A stretch of 64,000 nt of DNA, taken from assembly GCA_033439255.1 (NCBI GenBank), contig CM065881.1, forward strand, positions 496,001-560,000. The letters are read 5' to 3'. The stretch is from Hericium rajendrae (lineage: Eukaryota > Basidiomycota > Agaricomycetes > Russulales > Hericiaceae). Both the position numbers and the translations under genes were made by a program. The notes under the pieces are model-generated. The model searched no databases. It was not told where the DNA came from and worked only from the letters and a program-made list of their open reading frames with translations. Positions within the stretch are counted from its first letter, which is position 1. Every line of letters begins with the position of its first letter. This document shows, piece after piece, positions 45,986 to 58,169 of this stretch.

Positions 45986-48962
45986 CTAGAGCTTGTCGTA
46001 GTACGTGTCGAGAGAAGGGATCTCGGGCTGTGGACGGCAGCGTAAACGTTCTGCAGAGGCAAAGGGGGAGATGACGACATACCTTGAGACCCTTGCGAAT
46101 ACGGATCGAGCGAACCAGCTCCTCGAGCTTGCTGCCCTTCTCGATGGGAGCTGACAACACTTCGCATCAGAACGCGATAGCCAACATGATGAAGACACAT
46201 ACAGCCCTTAATCAGCTCCCAATGATCGAACATGCATTGAGGGAACGCCTTGCCACCAGTCGCAGAGCGCAGCTCGCCGTTGAAGCCGAAGGACTCGTTG
46301 ACGGGCAGGTACCCCTTGACCGTGAACATGGGCGTGCCGAAACGCTGCTCCTCAGAGACAACCTGTCCACGGCGCTTGTTCAGACATGAGTAGATACCGC
46401 CAATCGCGTTCTCCGGGCACTGGATCTCGACGAGGTAGACGGGCTCCTGGAGAGTGGGCTCCGCGAGCAAGCAGGCGGCGTACGTCACACGGCGACATGT
46501 CGGGATGATCTGCCCTCCACCACGGTGTATGGCATCGGTGTGGAGCTGGATGCAAAGATGCATAAGCTCCGGCTGTAAGTCAACGGCAAAGGTACTTACC
46601 GTGACATCGAGCAGGTTGACACGGACACCACGCATGCTCTCCTCAGCGCAGACACCCTCCTTCGTTGCCCACTGGAAGGCAGCAACACACGAATCCTTGA
46701 TTTCGTTGAAATACTGCACACCCTTGGTGACATCAACGAGCAAGTTGGGGCCAGTCGTGTCCGGACCGAAACACCAGATCTTGCGGGCATCGGTGGCGTC
46801 CCAGCCGTACTCGTCAGCGAGGACACGCGCGCGGACCTTGCAATCGTCACGAGCGCTGATCTTGCCATTCTCGATGGCGAGCGAGAGCTCGTCATCGATG
46901 GGCAGGGCCTTCGCGTACAGACGGTTGTGCTTGTTCTGCGACTTGGAAAGCGCGATGATCGAGGACTCGGCCCTGACAGTCTCACGGTAACCGACGACGG
47001 GATCAGAGATCTTGAGGGGAACACCAGCGTAATCCTCTTGGAGGTCCTGGCCGAATGATCTGAATAAAGTGTGAATAGCGCCAGAGACACGAATGACGAA
47101 CCTTCAAGCAAATTTCCAAGTGTAGCTCACCAGCACCAGCGACGATGTGCTCACCAGTGTCAGCGATCCATGCCTGGACACAAGGATCTGACTTGGAGAG
47201 GCGTTTGAGGCCCTCGACGAGCTTGGGCAGATCTGCTTTGTTCTTAACCTCGACGGCGACCTGCACGACGGGCGAGACGGAGAACTTCATGACCTTCATG
47301 TTGTGGGCCGTGTCGGAGCTCGTGAGGGTACCGGTCTTGAGCAGAAACTGGTCAACACCGACGAGACCGATGATGTTGCCGGCGGGGCAATCCTCAATAG
47401 GCTCGACATAACGGCCCATCATGAGTATCGTACGCTGAACGGACTTGATGAACAAGTCTTCTTTCTTGCCGGGGACGTAGTTGGGGCCCTGAATGCGGAT
47501 CTTGGGGCCAGAGCGGACAGTACCGGAGAAGACACGACCGAACGCGTAGAAACGACCCTTGTCAGAAGTGGGTACCATCTTGGAGATATAGCAGACGAGG
47601 GGACCCTTGGGGTCGCAGTCGCGGATACCGATGGCGGACTCGTCGTCCATGGGGCCCTCGTAGAGTGTCTCGACACGGTAGCGCTGAGCAGTAGCAGGCG
47701 AGGGCAGGTTGACGACTATCATCTCCAGGAGGGAATCGCCTGCAGGCAGGAACTTGCGCATGACAACCCTGAGGAGGGCTTTGCCCTCAAGATCACGCTC
47801 GTCCTGGGCAAGTTTGACGTCGAGCTTCTCGAGCATGGGGCCAATCTTGTCCTTCTTGAAGTTCATGACGGCATCGAAGACCATGAAGATGGGGTCGAGA
47901 ATGAACTTGTTGAAGGAACGCTCGAGGGGCTTTCCATCAGCGTCATTCCCCTTCGTGGTCCACTTCTTAGTGGCGGGGTTGAAGTAGTTCTCGCCCCAGA
48001 GCTTGGCCATCATCTTCTCCTTGTCCACACCGAACTTCTTGGCGTAACGAGCGGCGAACTGACGGAGCGTAAAACCCCATCCATAGAGACCGGAGCCGAA
48101 GGCAATGGTACCCTTCTCAGGGTAGACTTGGACATCACCGAGGGCCTCGTCGTGGTATGTCGAGATGATGACGTTCACACTCTCGATGGTACGCGAGAAG
48201 GACTGGTAAAGATCCTCCTTGGTGACCTGCAGCTCGAGAAGAGCACGGTCGACCTTGTTGATGACGACAACGGGCTTGATACGCTCGGTAAGCGCTTGAC
48301 GGAGCACAGTCTCGGTCTGCACGCAGACACCCTCAACACAGTCCACGACGACAAGGGCACCGTCGGTGACACGAAGCGCGGCCGTGACTTCCGACGAGAA
48401 GTCAACATGTCCAGGCGAATCGATCAAGTTGATCAAAAACTCATTACCTGCCCAATAAGATGTGTTAGCAAAACGAGGAGCAGAAATAATTATTAGCGGC
48501 AGTGGGCACTGACCCTCGGTCTTTTGCTTAATCGAAGGAAGCTCCTCCTTTTCGACCGCGAAGTACATTGAGATGGCAGTGGACTTGATAGTGATGCCAC
48601 GCTCCTTTTCGTCCTCTGTCGCGTCCATAAACTTCACTCCGGCTTTGGCCGAGGCAATGATACCAGCTTTCGAGATAAGCGAGTCGGTCAGGGTGGACTT
48701 TCCGTGGTCGACTGAAGGCTATGGTGAATTTTCATGCGCACGAAAGACCTTGAGATCCTTAGCGCACCGTGGGCAATAACACTCATGTTACGAATGTTCG
48801 TCGGCCTGTCCATCAGCTGACGCATCTGGTCTGTACACGATCATGGCATTCAATATCTGCTAAGGAGAATGTCACACCGTGCACACTGACCTACGGTGAA
48901 GTTCCTGTTGTCATGATGAGCTTGTAAGCACGATTTCCAGGAGGCAAATATACGCACACCAT
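45986..48962 (-). CDS. EFT1: Translation elongation factor 2 (EF-2)
   Basis: EF-2 is the cytoplasmic GTPase that moves tRNAs and mRNA through the ribosome after peptide transfer. Seen in order: N-terminus [19 protein letters not shown]-loop [30 protein letters not shown], the long domain with [33 protein letters not shown], the diphthamide loop [13 protein letters not shown] (His that is modified and is the target of diphtheria toxin), and the end [13 protein letters not shown]. Exon 1 is only ATGGT (48958-48962) and exon 2 only 14 nt (48891-48904), both needed for the frame. The stop is TAG at 45988-45986. Other introns interrupt it near 48725, 48480, 47090, 46590, 46170 and 46060. The length agrees with the usual 842 residues. 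Confidence 0.95.
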
Positions 48963-49519
48963 GGCGTGTATATTTTACGGGGCGATAAAGAAATAAAAGT
49001 TGGATTGGCGAACTATGACAAGTTCGCGATATAAGTAAAGCTTTGCGGCTGAAAAACCTGACTCTTACCACCGTTGACTCTGAGTCTTTGCGGCTCCGGT
49101 GCTCGCAACGACCCCTTCCCCCTGTACTTAAGTGTTGTTTAGACTTTGTTTATATGACTCTAATCGGCGGACGCGACGCACTTTGCTCTAGGAAAGCCTC
49201 GGTCCTTATCCGAGCCGCCAACCCGCGCGCGGGATCAGTCTTCGCTAAGACGCGCGGAACCTGGGGTGCAGTGACGCGCTGACTGCGGCTGGCAGCCAGC
49301 GTGTCTCGGAACCTGTTCTTGAGGCAGGTGAACGTTCGAAGTTGATGCCGCTCAGCATCGTCCTTTAATCTGCCGTTCGTTCCTCCCGCTGAGGTCTCGA
49401 CGCGCGTCGGTGCAAGTCACTACAGTAGGCGTCGACGGTCGTCGCCGTCAGACGGCGCGCCCGCTTACATAACACGTGCGGGATTCGCGCGGCCTCTATC
49501 TTATGTTTATCTGAAGGTC
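48963..49519. promoter_or_regulatory. EF2 upstream region
   Basis: This should hold the EF2 promoter. No gene is supported. The sequence from about 49520 on is the 3' flank duplicated with the downstream gene. Confidence 0.45.
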
Positions 49520-49672
49520 TAGCGGGTGAAGCAATCGACAGCGAGCGATAATGCTATAGAAAAGGTGGAAATACAGAGCGATTACAGCGATGCACAGCAC
49601 GCAATTATGCAGTAAAGAAGGTCTTCCAACTATATGACACGAATGCGAAGGTCCAGACCAACCACCAACCAC

Positions 49673-51292
49673 CTAATTCTTCCGTCCACCCATAGCCCTG
49701 AACAGTCCGCCCACGGCGAGATTCAACCGCGACGGCTTCTTCGCGATAGTCCTAAGATCCATGTTCCGTGCGCTGGGCAAAGCCACGTCTTTGACGGGAA
49801 CAGGCGGTGCAAACGACTCGTCCAGGAAATCAGCGCGCGCCTGGTGGACGTCGACGGCGGGCGAATTCGTGGGACATTTGGCCGGGGGCGCCTGGGGCGG
49901 AAAGAGCGTGAGCGGGGCAGGGCGCCGGCGGCCTTTGCCCTTGGGGCGCGGGGCGGACGACATGCGGAAGGGAGACTTGGGCGAGCGTGGGGAGACGGGT
50001 ATAGTGAATGCGGACGTGTCGAGGAAGAAGGCAGCCTCGCGGAGATGTGGCGCAGTGCGGCGGGAACGCGCGGGGATGGCGAGGACGGACATGCCAGGGA
50101 TGCATGAAGTCGCAGGCGCGAGCGCATCGCCGAAGGTGGCGAGGTCATCCGTGCTGGTCTCCAGGCCCGGCGCAGGCATCATATAGCGTGGATCGAGGTC
50201 CGAGTTGCGCGTCGACAGGCTGTGCCGACTGTCCTCCTCGACCGCACTCGTGAACTCAACCCACTCGTGCGCATCCGCAGGCGAACAGGCGCTCCACGCC
50301 TTCTGGCCACCAAGCAGGTGCGCGTACTCCCACTCCTCATGCTCGTCCCACCAGACGCCGCCGCGCCCGTCGCGGTACACGTCGCCGACGACAGACTTGT
50401 CGCCGGCAGCCTTGGCCTGATGCGCCATGAGACGGCGTATGTTCTGTTCCTGGTCGCCACCGTCAATGAACTGCATGAGCGCAAGCTCATTCTGCAGCGG
50501 AACGGCGTCGAAGCGGTGCGACGCGTACTTCTCCTTCTTTCGGCGGGCGATGGCGAAGGCGGTCGCGCCGGGAGACAGTGAAGCGCGCGAGCGGGATCGG
50601 CGGCGCTTTGTAGCAGACTTGGATGCGGGTTTGATGTGCGCCTTCGTCGTGTGCATCTTAATCCCGCTCGGGCTGCGGGAGGGTGAGGGCGGCTGGGATT
50701 TGGAGCGCAGGCGGGAGCGAAGCCTGTTGAGAGCGCCTTTCTTGGGCGATGTCTTCGCCAGTGAGACGTGGGCTCCGGGGATGCTGAGCTCCTTGGGCAC
50801 CTTCTTCTTGGGCGGGGATGCCAGCTTGGGCACCGCGCTCTGCTGGGTACTGGGGAGTGTGACGATGGAGCACGTATAACCCAAAGCGTGGAGATCTGGC
50901 TGGTAGTCCTTGATAGACGGCGTCGCGGCGGATGGCGTGTCGATGAGAGACAGGAAGGACGCCGAGGGGACGCGCTGTGACGTGATGGACGCACGGCGCG
51001 AGGTACGGGTCAATGATGCGCGACGGGGAGAGCCATAGAGGGGGGAGCGACGCGCAGAGCACGGCGGGCTCACGGGCGCAGGAGAGCCGGGCTGGACTTG
51101 CCCGGCCCAGACGGCGACAGTGAGCGTGTTGCTCGATCGACGACGGTTGATAGTAGCGGAACCGTGGAGCGGAGTGGGAGGAACCTGTGGAATGGATTGG
51201 TTGGACCGCTTCTTCTGCTGGGGCGGGTGTGCGAGGAAAGCATAAGTCGGACGAGCGGCGGCTTGGACAGAAGATTCGAGCTGGGCTGTCAT
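49673..51292 (-). CDS. Unidentified 539-residue basic, Ser/Pro-rich protein
   Basis: A single uninterrupted frame of 539 residues starts MTAQLESSVQAAARPTYAFL and ends LRTIAKKPSRLNLAVGGLFR...GGRKN. I do not recognise a domain. The N-terminal third is rich in Ser, Pro and Arg. A strongly basic stretch (SRLRSKSQPPSPSRSPSG) is followed by a more ordered middle (RFDAVPLQNELALMQFIDGG, VWWDEHEEWEYAHLLGGQKA) that looks folded. The C-terminal part is again Pro/Ser-rich. A nuclear or RNA-associated role is possible from the SR-like stretch but is only a guess. That it codes is supported by its broken paralogue at 44006-45594, in which the same peptides recur. No intron is needed, unusual for this region. 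Confidence 0.8.
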   Translation of the reverse strand: MTAQLESSVQAAARPTYAFLAHPPQQKKRSNQSIPQVPPTPLHGSATINRRRSSNTLTVAVWAGQVQPGSPAPVSPPCSARRSPLYGSPRRASLTRTSRRASITSQRVPSASFLSLIDTPSAATPSIKDYQPDLHALGYTCSIVTLPSTQQSAVPKLASPPKKKVPKELSIPGAHVSLAKTSPKKGALNRLRSRLRSKSQPPSPSRSPSGIKMHTTKAHIKPASKSATKRRRSRSRASLSPGATAFAIARRKKEKYASHRFDAVPLQNELALMQFIDGGDQEQNIRRLMAHQAKAAGDKSVVGDVYRDGRGGVWWDEHEEWEYAHLLGGQKAWSACSPADAHEWVEFTSAVEEDSRHSLSTRNSDLDPRYMMPAPGLETSTDDLATFGDALAPATSCIPGMSVLAIPARSRRTAPHLREAAFFLDTSAFTIPVSPRSPKSPFRMSSAPRPKGKGRRRPAPLTLFPPQAPPAKCPTNSPAVDVHQARADFLDESFAPPVPVKDVALPSARNMDLRTIAKKPSRLNLAVGGLFRAMGGRKN

Positions 51293-52381
51293 GTTCGATC
51301 GTCGTAGTATTTGGTTTTCGTAGGATTCGAGTTGTTCAGAAACAAGTCAATGGGTATAAGCTTCTACAAGCGTAATATTGTCAGCTAGTGTATAAAAGAC
51401 GCAGTACACGAGCACTCACAATCAAGGATTTCGTGAAACGTCAGAGGAAATTCGTAGATGTCCGAAGAAACGTGGATAAAAGCGACAAGAGGAATGAGAT
51501 ACTCAGCACACTTCTTATAGAGTGAAAGCCGATGAAATGGATACAGTCGTCGTGATCGACAAGTTGGCAAGGGCTGGAGACAGGGTCGGGTAGAGAGGCG
51601 AGGGCGATGCGAGACTAGCTGGCAGGCTGACTTTCCTACCTGTGGGATCCATCCTTATGAGCTGCAGACACACAAAAGCAAGATCACTGAGCTTCGACAG
51701 GACAATGCTCAGGGCGTACTATTCATCGGTGTCATGGTTGCAAAGCGTGGTGTACAAAGTCAAACGAACACCCACAACTCATTGTCGGCAATAGCCGGCC
51801 GCCCATTGTCCTCTAAGCGAGGCAGTTGTTACGTCGCCGTTACGACGTTCTAAAACTAATTCTTTTTCTCTAAGCTGTATTGAAGAGGTTTCAAACCTGT
51901 TGGTTCAAGGTCGTAAAGAGATTACAGTGTAAGTGTAGGCAGTCGTCCAACTTTGAATATAGCTTGCTTATTGTGCCGTCGCTGACAAGATCATCATTTC
52001 ATTCTTTGTCCATTTTTCTCTAGATTTTTCAGTGTTTAGCTGTTCACTTTCGTACGATCTCTACCACTTCTTCCGACATTGGTGGTTAGTGTACTAATCT
52101 TACTGTTAAGTCTGTATTCCGTCACTGATGAGCGTTCTGTAGACGTAGGACTGGAGTCCGCGCGTCGCGACATTCACGCCATTCACGCTTTCAATACTGT
52201 AACGTCGGCTCTGAGGATTGTCCAAGCCAGCGTGTCCGGTCCCACCGTGTTGAACGACACATATACCAGGCCACGGAACCCGTCAGACCTTTAGCACAGT
52301 AAGTGTTCCATAATCTCTATTGAATTGGCAGCTGTAACGTGGATAGCTGGTAGAAAGGCTGCAAAGCATACATACAATCAG
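51293..52381. other. Intergenic, no gene seen
   Basis: AT-richer spacer between divergent genes. Pyrimidine-rich tracts near 51990-52080 suggest a promoter for the F-box gene. A GTAAGT at 52299 and an AG directly before the ATG at 52382 could bound an intron in the 5' leader. Confidence 0.45.
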
Positions 52382-54115
52382 ATGGATGGAAAAGGTCGTT
52401 CTGAACACCTGATGCAACTCCATGATGACCTGGAGAAGGCCATTGCTGTTGTCGATGCGGTCAAAGCTCGTATTAGCAAGTTGGCGCCCGTCGCTCGACT
52501 TCTCGACGAACTTCTGTCGGAGATCTTTTCCATTCTAGCCGACACGCAAATGTCTTCATGGGACCTGGCCTGGCACGTCCTGGTAAAGCGACGCCCCCGC
52601 CCATCAAGACTAGGATGGATGCTCGTCACTCATGTCTGCCGAGAGTGGCGGCGTGTCGCGTTCGGGACCCCCATTCTCTGGCGTCGCGTCACGTTCTCCC
52701 TTGGTACACAGTTGGCGAAGCGTATGTTGACGCACGCACGACAAGTTCCGCTCTCGATCATTGTCCGTCCGATGAGCTTGTCTCTTGCCCCGGAGGTCGC
52801 ATACCGCATTAATTCACAGCTCTCTCACATCCGTGCGCTTGACGTCGCTGCCAAAAAGGCCTCTTTGGTGTGGCTCGTGGCTCATTTGAGGGAACCTGCG
52901 CCGGTCTTGCAGACCCTCTGTTTGACTAGCCAATCTGAAAACTTCCTTGGTTCCGTCGACCAGGTGATCTTTCTCCCTCCCAACATTTGTCATGCCGAGA
53001 CTCCTGCGTTGCTCCATTTATCACTGCGAAATGTCTTCCTTCCATGGAGGGCTTCTCTCCTCAGCAATCTCCATACATTGTCTATCGTGATGCCGGTCTT
53101 CAAGCATGCCCTCGACCAAGACCCAGACGAAGCCCCGCCAGTGGTCAGTGATCGGACTTGGCAGCCGGAGATCACAGTCCTTATCGAAACTCTCGAGAGC
53201 ATGCCTGATCTGGAGTCGCTCACCATTCACGGCGCCTTACCAGTCTCCGATGACGATATTCTCCACCACTCCGATTCTCGTTATACACCCAAGGTCACAA
53301 TGCGTCGTCTGTCACATGTAGATCTAAAGGGTTCAATGGAGGGTGCTGCTCTGCTGCTGGCCATCCTGATACTGCCGCTGGATGTAGACATGAGGATTGC
53401 GAGCTATCGAGGAGACGATCGTGGGGATATAAGCATACGGCAACTTTTTGACAAGATTGCCGGCCATTTTATGGTCCCTTCAAGCAATTATTCCCACATT
53501 CCTGCCACCAGGCTACGCATCACATACCGATTCCCGTCAATCACTCTTCAAGCCAGAATGCAACCGAAGGTGTCGAGGTCGACGACCTTAGAATTCCAGT
53601 ATATGGACTGCATGTTTCACGACAGCGAGTCTGATGTCTTGGAGGAACTCTTCCCCCTGATCGAGCTTCGGATGCTACTCTCACTCGACATCGCGCGCTT
53701 CGACTCCGGTGAAATGGATGCTGATACCTGGAACGAGCTCATAGGACAATGCAACTACACCGGTATCCCTAAAGAGCTCGACGACATAGCCATACGACAC
53801 TTGAGGCTCGACAGCGCGACTTTTGAAGGCTTTGCCCGGTTCCTGTTCATGGGTGCCGAGAGACGAGGCAACGATGATCCACTTCCGAATCTCCCGAATC
53901 TCCGGACGCTCGAGATCCATTCCACCCCGACAACCAGTGCAACTCTGATGAATCTACCACTCATCTTGGAAATACGCAAAAAGGCCTCGGCGCCGCTTCA
54001 TAAGCTTGTTTTTGATCGCTTCCCTATACGCCTCCTTTCCAAGAACTTCTTGGATAAGCTGAAGGCCGTCGTGCCGGAGGTTGTTGTGCATGACCCGACA
54101 CATGATCTTGATTAA
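52382..54115 (+). CDS. F-box-like protein (Agaricomycete expanded family)
   Basis: 577 residues from MDGKGRSEHLMQLHDDLEKA. A short coiled coil (EHLMQLHDDLEKAIAVVDAV) leads to a degenerate F-box (PVARLLDELLSEIFSILADT), then the family pattern LGWMLVTHVCREWRRVAFGT followed by PILWRRVTF. The rest has leucine-rich-like segments (LLHLSLRNVFLPW, MPDLESLTIHGALP). Such proteins recruit substrates to SCF ubiquitin ligases through Skp1. Substrates are unknown and the families are large in mushrooms. It is a paralogue of 60508-62232 and of the fragment at the window end. The frame is open upstream to 52325 but without ATG, so 52382 is taken as the start. Confidence 0.8.
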   Translation: MDGKGRSEHLMQLHDDLEKAIAVVDAVKARISKLAPVARLLDELLSEIFSILADTQMSSWDLAWHVLVKRRPRPSRLGWMLVTHVCREWRRVAFGTPILWRRVTFSLGTQLAKRMLTHARQVPLSIIVRPMSLSLAPEVAYRINSQLSHIRALDVAAKKASLVWLVAHLREPAPVLQTLCLTSQSENFLGSVDQVIFLPPNICHAETPALLHLSLRNVFLPWRASLLSNLHTLSIVMPVFKHALDQDPDEAPPVVSDRTWQPEITVLIETLESMPDLESLTIHGALPVSDDDILHHSDSRYTPKVTMRRLSHVDLKGSMEGAALLLAILILPLDVDMRIASYRGDDRGDISIRQLFDKIAGHFMVPSSNYSHIPATRLRITYRFPSITLQARMQPKVSRSTTLEFQYMDCMFHDSESDVLEELFPLIELRMLLSLDIARFDSGEMDADTWNELIGQCNYTGIPKELDDIAIRHLRLDSATFEGFARFLFMGAERRGNDDPLPNLPNLRTLEIHSTPTTSATLMNLPLILEIRKKASAPLHKLVFDRFPIRLLSKNFLDKLKAVVPEVVVHDPTHDLD

Positions 54116-54840
54116 TCAAACAATCCTTTTTCGATCTCGGTAATTATCGTTCCCAATGGTGAGTGTGTCGCTTTTCGGCCAATCGTGATACAGCACTGAC
54201 GACGACGTTGAGCAGCGACCAAAATCGTGCTTCTCGGTGTCTGTCTGCAACGTATCTCACTTTTTTTTCGGCTGCCCACAATCATTACCACTCAAGAGAA
54301 GTTGGGGAATCGTATACATACGTGGTACTGTTCTAAAATAAATGTGCGGCAAAGCTGTCTTTGAGTGACAGCGCACAATCACTTGGTTTATCATACACCT
54401 ATAGCGTCACGAGACTGTAGGAAATCCCCATGTAGCCATCGGTCCGTTAACTACGCTTCATCAACTCCAATCTACGGTACGTGTACCCAAAGACATGCTT
54501 TGGTCTTTTTATATGTGGAAGCAAGACTCGGAGAAATCCATTTACTGCAGATCTGGGACCAGGACACGGTAAGGGAACGCAGAACAAAAGAATCCAGTCA
54601 ATGCGGTCAAGCAGACTCACAAATATAATAGTTCTGTAGATATGGCCAAGAAGATAATGCGATTATGAAGCATCGAGGCCGTCGGGCACAGGTTCGGGCG
54701 ACAGGCGAACATAATCTAGACGTGCATTCAGAAAATTCCAACATCCTCAAGACGAACTGACAATCCATAATCCTGCATCTATGCGAAAGCGACAAAAGCG
54801 ATGAAACATCCAATATCCGGTCGTACAGCCCTCCACGCCC
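54116..54840. other. Convergent intergenic region, no gene seen
   Basis: Spacer between the F-box gene stop and the stop of the minus-strand Cdc4-like gene. Short frames only; no supported feature. Confidence 0.5.
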
Positions 54841-57191
54841 CTACTCCCCGCCGCGCGGCCGGAAGCTCCAAATCTCAACGACCGTTTTCCCCGCGCGCTT
54901 GCACAGCACCGCGCAGCCCTCGCGCCGGAACACGACTTTCCACACGACCTCGCACGCCTCGCTCAGGTCGCGCACGTAGTTGCCCTCCGCGGCGTGCAGG
55001 TCGAACAGGCGCACGCGCCCGTCGTTGCCGCCCGTCACGAGGAACTGGTCGTCGAACTGCAGCGACGTGACGCTCGAGTCGTGCGCCGCGATGCGGTGCT
55101 GTACCGCGTAGGACGGGAGCGCGAAGGTGATCACGCGGCCGTCGGCGCCACCGGTCGCGAGCAGCGTTGGCGAAAGCTGCAGCTGGCAGACGAGGGCTGT
55201 GTGGCCTTGCAGGAGGGCGAGGCATGCACTGGAGGGCCGTCAGTAGTAGTACATTAAGTCATTCAAAAGAATAGGACTACGTACCCAGTGCGAGCGTCCC
55301 AGAGGCGGACGGTGGTATCCAGCCCGCCGGAAGCGATCCTGACGCCGTCATACGCAACTGAATAGATCTGATGGAAATGGCCTCTGAAGACCTGCAGGCA
55401 TTCGCCCGTGTCCACGTCCCATAGCTACGCGTTCCACGTCAGCGCAGTCCTTGCTGCATGGTGAGAGGCAGGACATACCCTACAAGTGCAGTCATAGCTG
55501 CCCGTAACGACGCGATTGCCGTAAACGGCGAGCGCGCGGATGCTTTGCGTGTGTCCGCGCAGAACACGTAGCATCTTCCCGCGTTGTACGTCCCATACCC
55601 GCAGCGTCGCATCGCGAGACCCGCTCACCGCAATTGGCCGATTGTGCAGCACCTTCAGGCAGCGCACGGTCGACGTGTGGCCCTGCAGCACATAGATACA
55701 ATGCCTGTTGGTAACCCTGTTAGTGGCAAAACCCCACCATATTAACTGGGAAACATACCCGGTCTTGAGGTCCCACACACGTAGCACCTTGTCGCACCCG
55801 CCACTCACGACGAGCGGGCCCGGCTGCCCCCACCCCTCGCTCGCACCGCACGCGTCCATCTGCTTCACGCGCGCACGCTCCGCCTCCTCGGCCGCATTGG
55901 CCTTCTCCTTGTCTTCGTCTGCATCAGGCGTATGTGGCGGCGCGTACCGCCGCGGCATGTCGAGTCCAAGCGCGGTGCGCATCATGGGCGAGATCAAGCC
56001 GTCGAGGCCCTGCGGATCCGGCATCCCCGCACCCGCCGGCGCGCGATTATGCCTGAGCACACTCTCCAGCGTGTCGCGCAGCTCCGACACCGCCGCCCCG
56101 CCGCCGCTCATGCTGGCGCTCAGCCCGACGCCCGCCTCGTACGGCCCGCGCCACACGCCGCCGCGGCTGACGAGGTTCACGGCCCAGACGCCGAGCTCGT
56201 GCCCGACGAGCGTGCGCACGAGCAGGCCCGAGCGCACGCTGAACACGTGGATGCGGTGGTTCGCGAGCCCCGCGACGAGCCAGTCGCCGTCCATCGCGAC
56301 GCTCGTGACGACGCCCGAGTCGGGGTTCAGCACGGGCACGCGGTGCGTGCGCAGGCACGTCCCGCCGTGCCGCCAGTTCTTCACTGCGAGCAGAGGGGTC
56401 AGTCGTAAGTTTTGTCACGGACGGCAAGGCAAAGACGTACGGGTCTCATATGCGTACTGGAACAACGCGCGGTACGAAAAGTGCATGCGCGGCGAGAACG
56501 CCCCGGGGCTCGCGCTGCCGCTCTCCGCCCCGATGCCGATCGCAGAGAACGACGACACGCGCCGCACCGCCGCCGGGTGCGCGTTCGCAGGCGGCGGCGC
56601 GTGGTACCGCTTGCGCATCAGCGCGCGTTCCTCCTGGTCGTCTGCTTCCGCGGCGTCGGGGTAGTGTGCCGTGCGGTCGAACCCGAAGCGCGCGCACAGC
56701 GTGCGCCAGAGCGCATCGTCCTGCGCGAGCGCGCGCCACGCGCGGCTTACTTGCCCTACGCGCGCGAGCGTGCGCGGGTCGTCGACGTGTCCGAGGACGT
56801 GCAGTGCGAGCTCGGGCGGCAGCTCGCGCAGGAAGTCGCGCTTCAGGCGTGGTGCGACATGCGTCTGGACGGCGAGGAGTTCCGCGGGGGTGCAGACTGA
56901 GAGGAGCGAGGTGAGATATGCGAGGCGGGCGTGGGGCGAGAGCTGAGTGAAGGCCGTCGGTGAGAGGAGGGGTGCCGGCGCAGGAGTGCTGAATGAAAAG
57001 GCTGTAGTAGGCGAAGTCGGAGAGAGGAGCGCGGGATTGAGGATCGGGAAGGTGCTAGTGCTCGGAGACGCAGGACGCAGGCGCGGCGAAGGGGCGGGCG
57101 TCGGCGGTGGTTGAACTGGCATATAAAGCGTGCTGCTGCTGGTGCTCGCCTGCGGGGCGAGTGGTGGTGGGATGGGTTGATCAGGACGCAT
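54841..57191 (-). CDS. F-box/WD40 protein of the Cdc4/Pop1 type (SCF substrate receptor)
   Basis: A substrate-recognition subunit of an SCF ubiquitin ligase. The N-terminal 100 residues are Pro/Ser-rich (MRPDQPIPPPLAPQASTSSS). An F-box follows (LRELPPELALHVLGHVDDPR, then VSRAWRALAQDDALWRTLC), then a linker and a C-terminal WD40 propeller with repeats ending in LRVWDL, SGSRDATLRVWDV, TGSYDCTCR/LWDVDTG, SGGLDTTVRLWDARTG, and TGGNDGRVRLFDL near the end. At least five exons. The linker within the first propeller blade (about 55850-56130) has a long low-complexity insert. A Cdc4-like role is favoured by the layout; Met30-like is the alternative. The stop is at 54843-54841. A decayed piece of this gene lies at 62570-63005. 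Confidence 0.87.
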
Positions 57192-58169
57192 GGTGGATGG
57201 TCTATTAAAGCAACGTCTATGAATATTAGGTCACAGCGCAGGCACGAGAATCGGATGGAAAGGTTGAAGCGACGGTCACAATGACAGCGATACTCGCCAC
57301 AGCGGCGCAAGGCTCCCAGTCACGAGCGGGACATATCGATGTCTATATCCCAGACAGCATCGCGTAACGACAATGTGAACTGGAAGATTTCCCTTGGAAA
57401 CGACACTTCAGATGCGCCGATAGTGTTTAGCCAGCGCATAGTACCAAATTCACGGTGATGTTGTTTAAGCGGCATGAGAGGGCCAAAGCTGGTTCAGCCA
57501 TAGCCATTCCGTGAGTGGTTCACCCTTGTGGTAGACCGCTCAGGCAACGATCTACCCGTCCCAAGCAGCGTGTCTCGCAAGATACTGTGCGCTATCTTTG
57601 GCGCCATCGTGAAACGAAGAGAGGCTCACCAGATGATTGTTGGACTCAAAGCAAGGGTGTCGTGGCGACTCCTAGCAGCGGAACGTCTGAGGTATTTGAT
57701 AGACTAGTAGGTCCAGATGAGATGCCCTGGGTATTGGGACGATAGAGGTCGGAGCGAGGGCGGCGAGGTCGACACGCACCGTCCACCTGGGGTGCTGCTA
57801 GGCGCGTGAAGGCTTCTGTCTGGAAGGCCCGCTGCCTGTCTGATCGACGAAGACTGTAGATAAGAGCTCAGCTGATGCGCCACAAAGCCTATGCCCAGAA
57901 CAAAGAGATTGTAACCAACCTTTGGTCGTTACCTGACGAGCACGGACTGCGGCGAGGAGGAGGAGGTGAAAGGCAAGGGAGCGACAACGAGCGCTAGACG
58001 GAGACCCGTCCGTGTTTGGAACCCTGGCCTATACTCAGGGTTAAGGTCTCTTGTGACGAAACCAGTTAGGCATCCCGCATACTCTGTCACGTCACGGCCT
58101 TACCTTTCCGAACGTTGTCTTCGCCGGCCTAATACCCATACCCTTATCCTAATCTCCATCTCCCGCCTA
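57192..58169. other. Divergent intergenic region, no gene seen
   Basis: About 1 kb between the starts of the Cdc4-like gene (minus) and the zinc-finger gene (plus). One frame of 76 codons (57515-57745) has no recognisable features. Promoters of both genes are expected here. Confidence 0.5.

Noticed and set aside
47303-48496. 397-codon plus-strand frame inside EF2
   Set aside because: It is the antisense shadow of the EF2 coding exons. It has no domain and breaks at EF2 introns.
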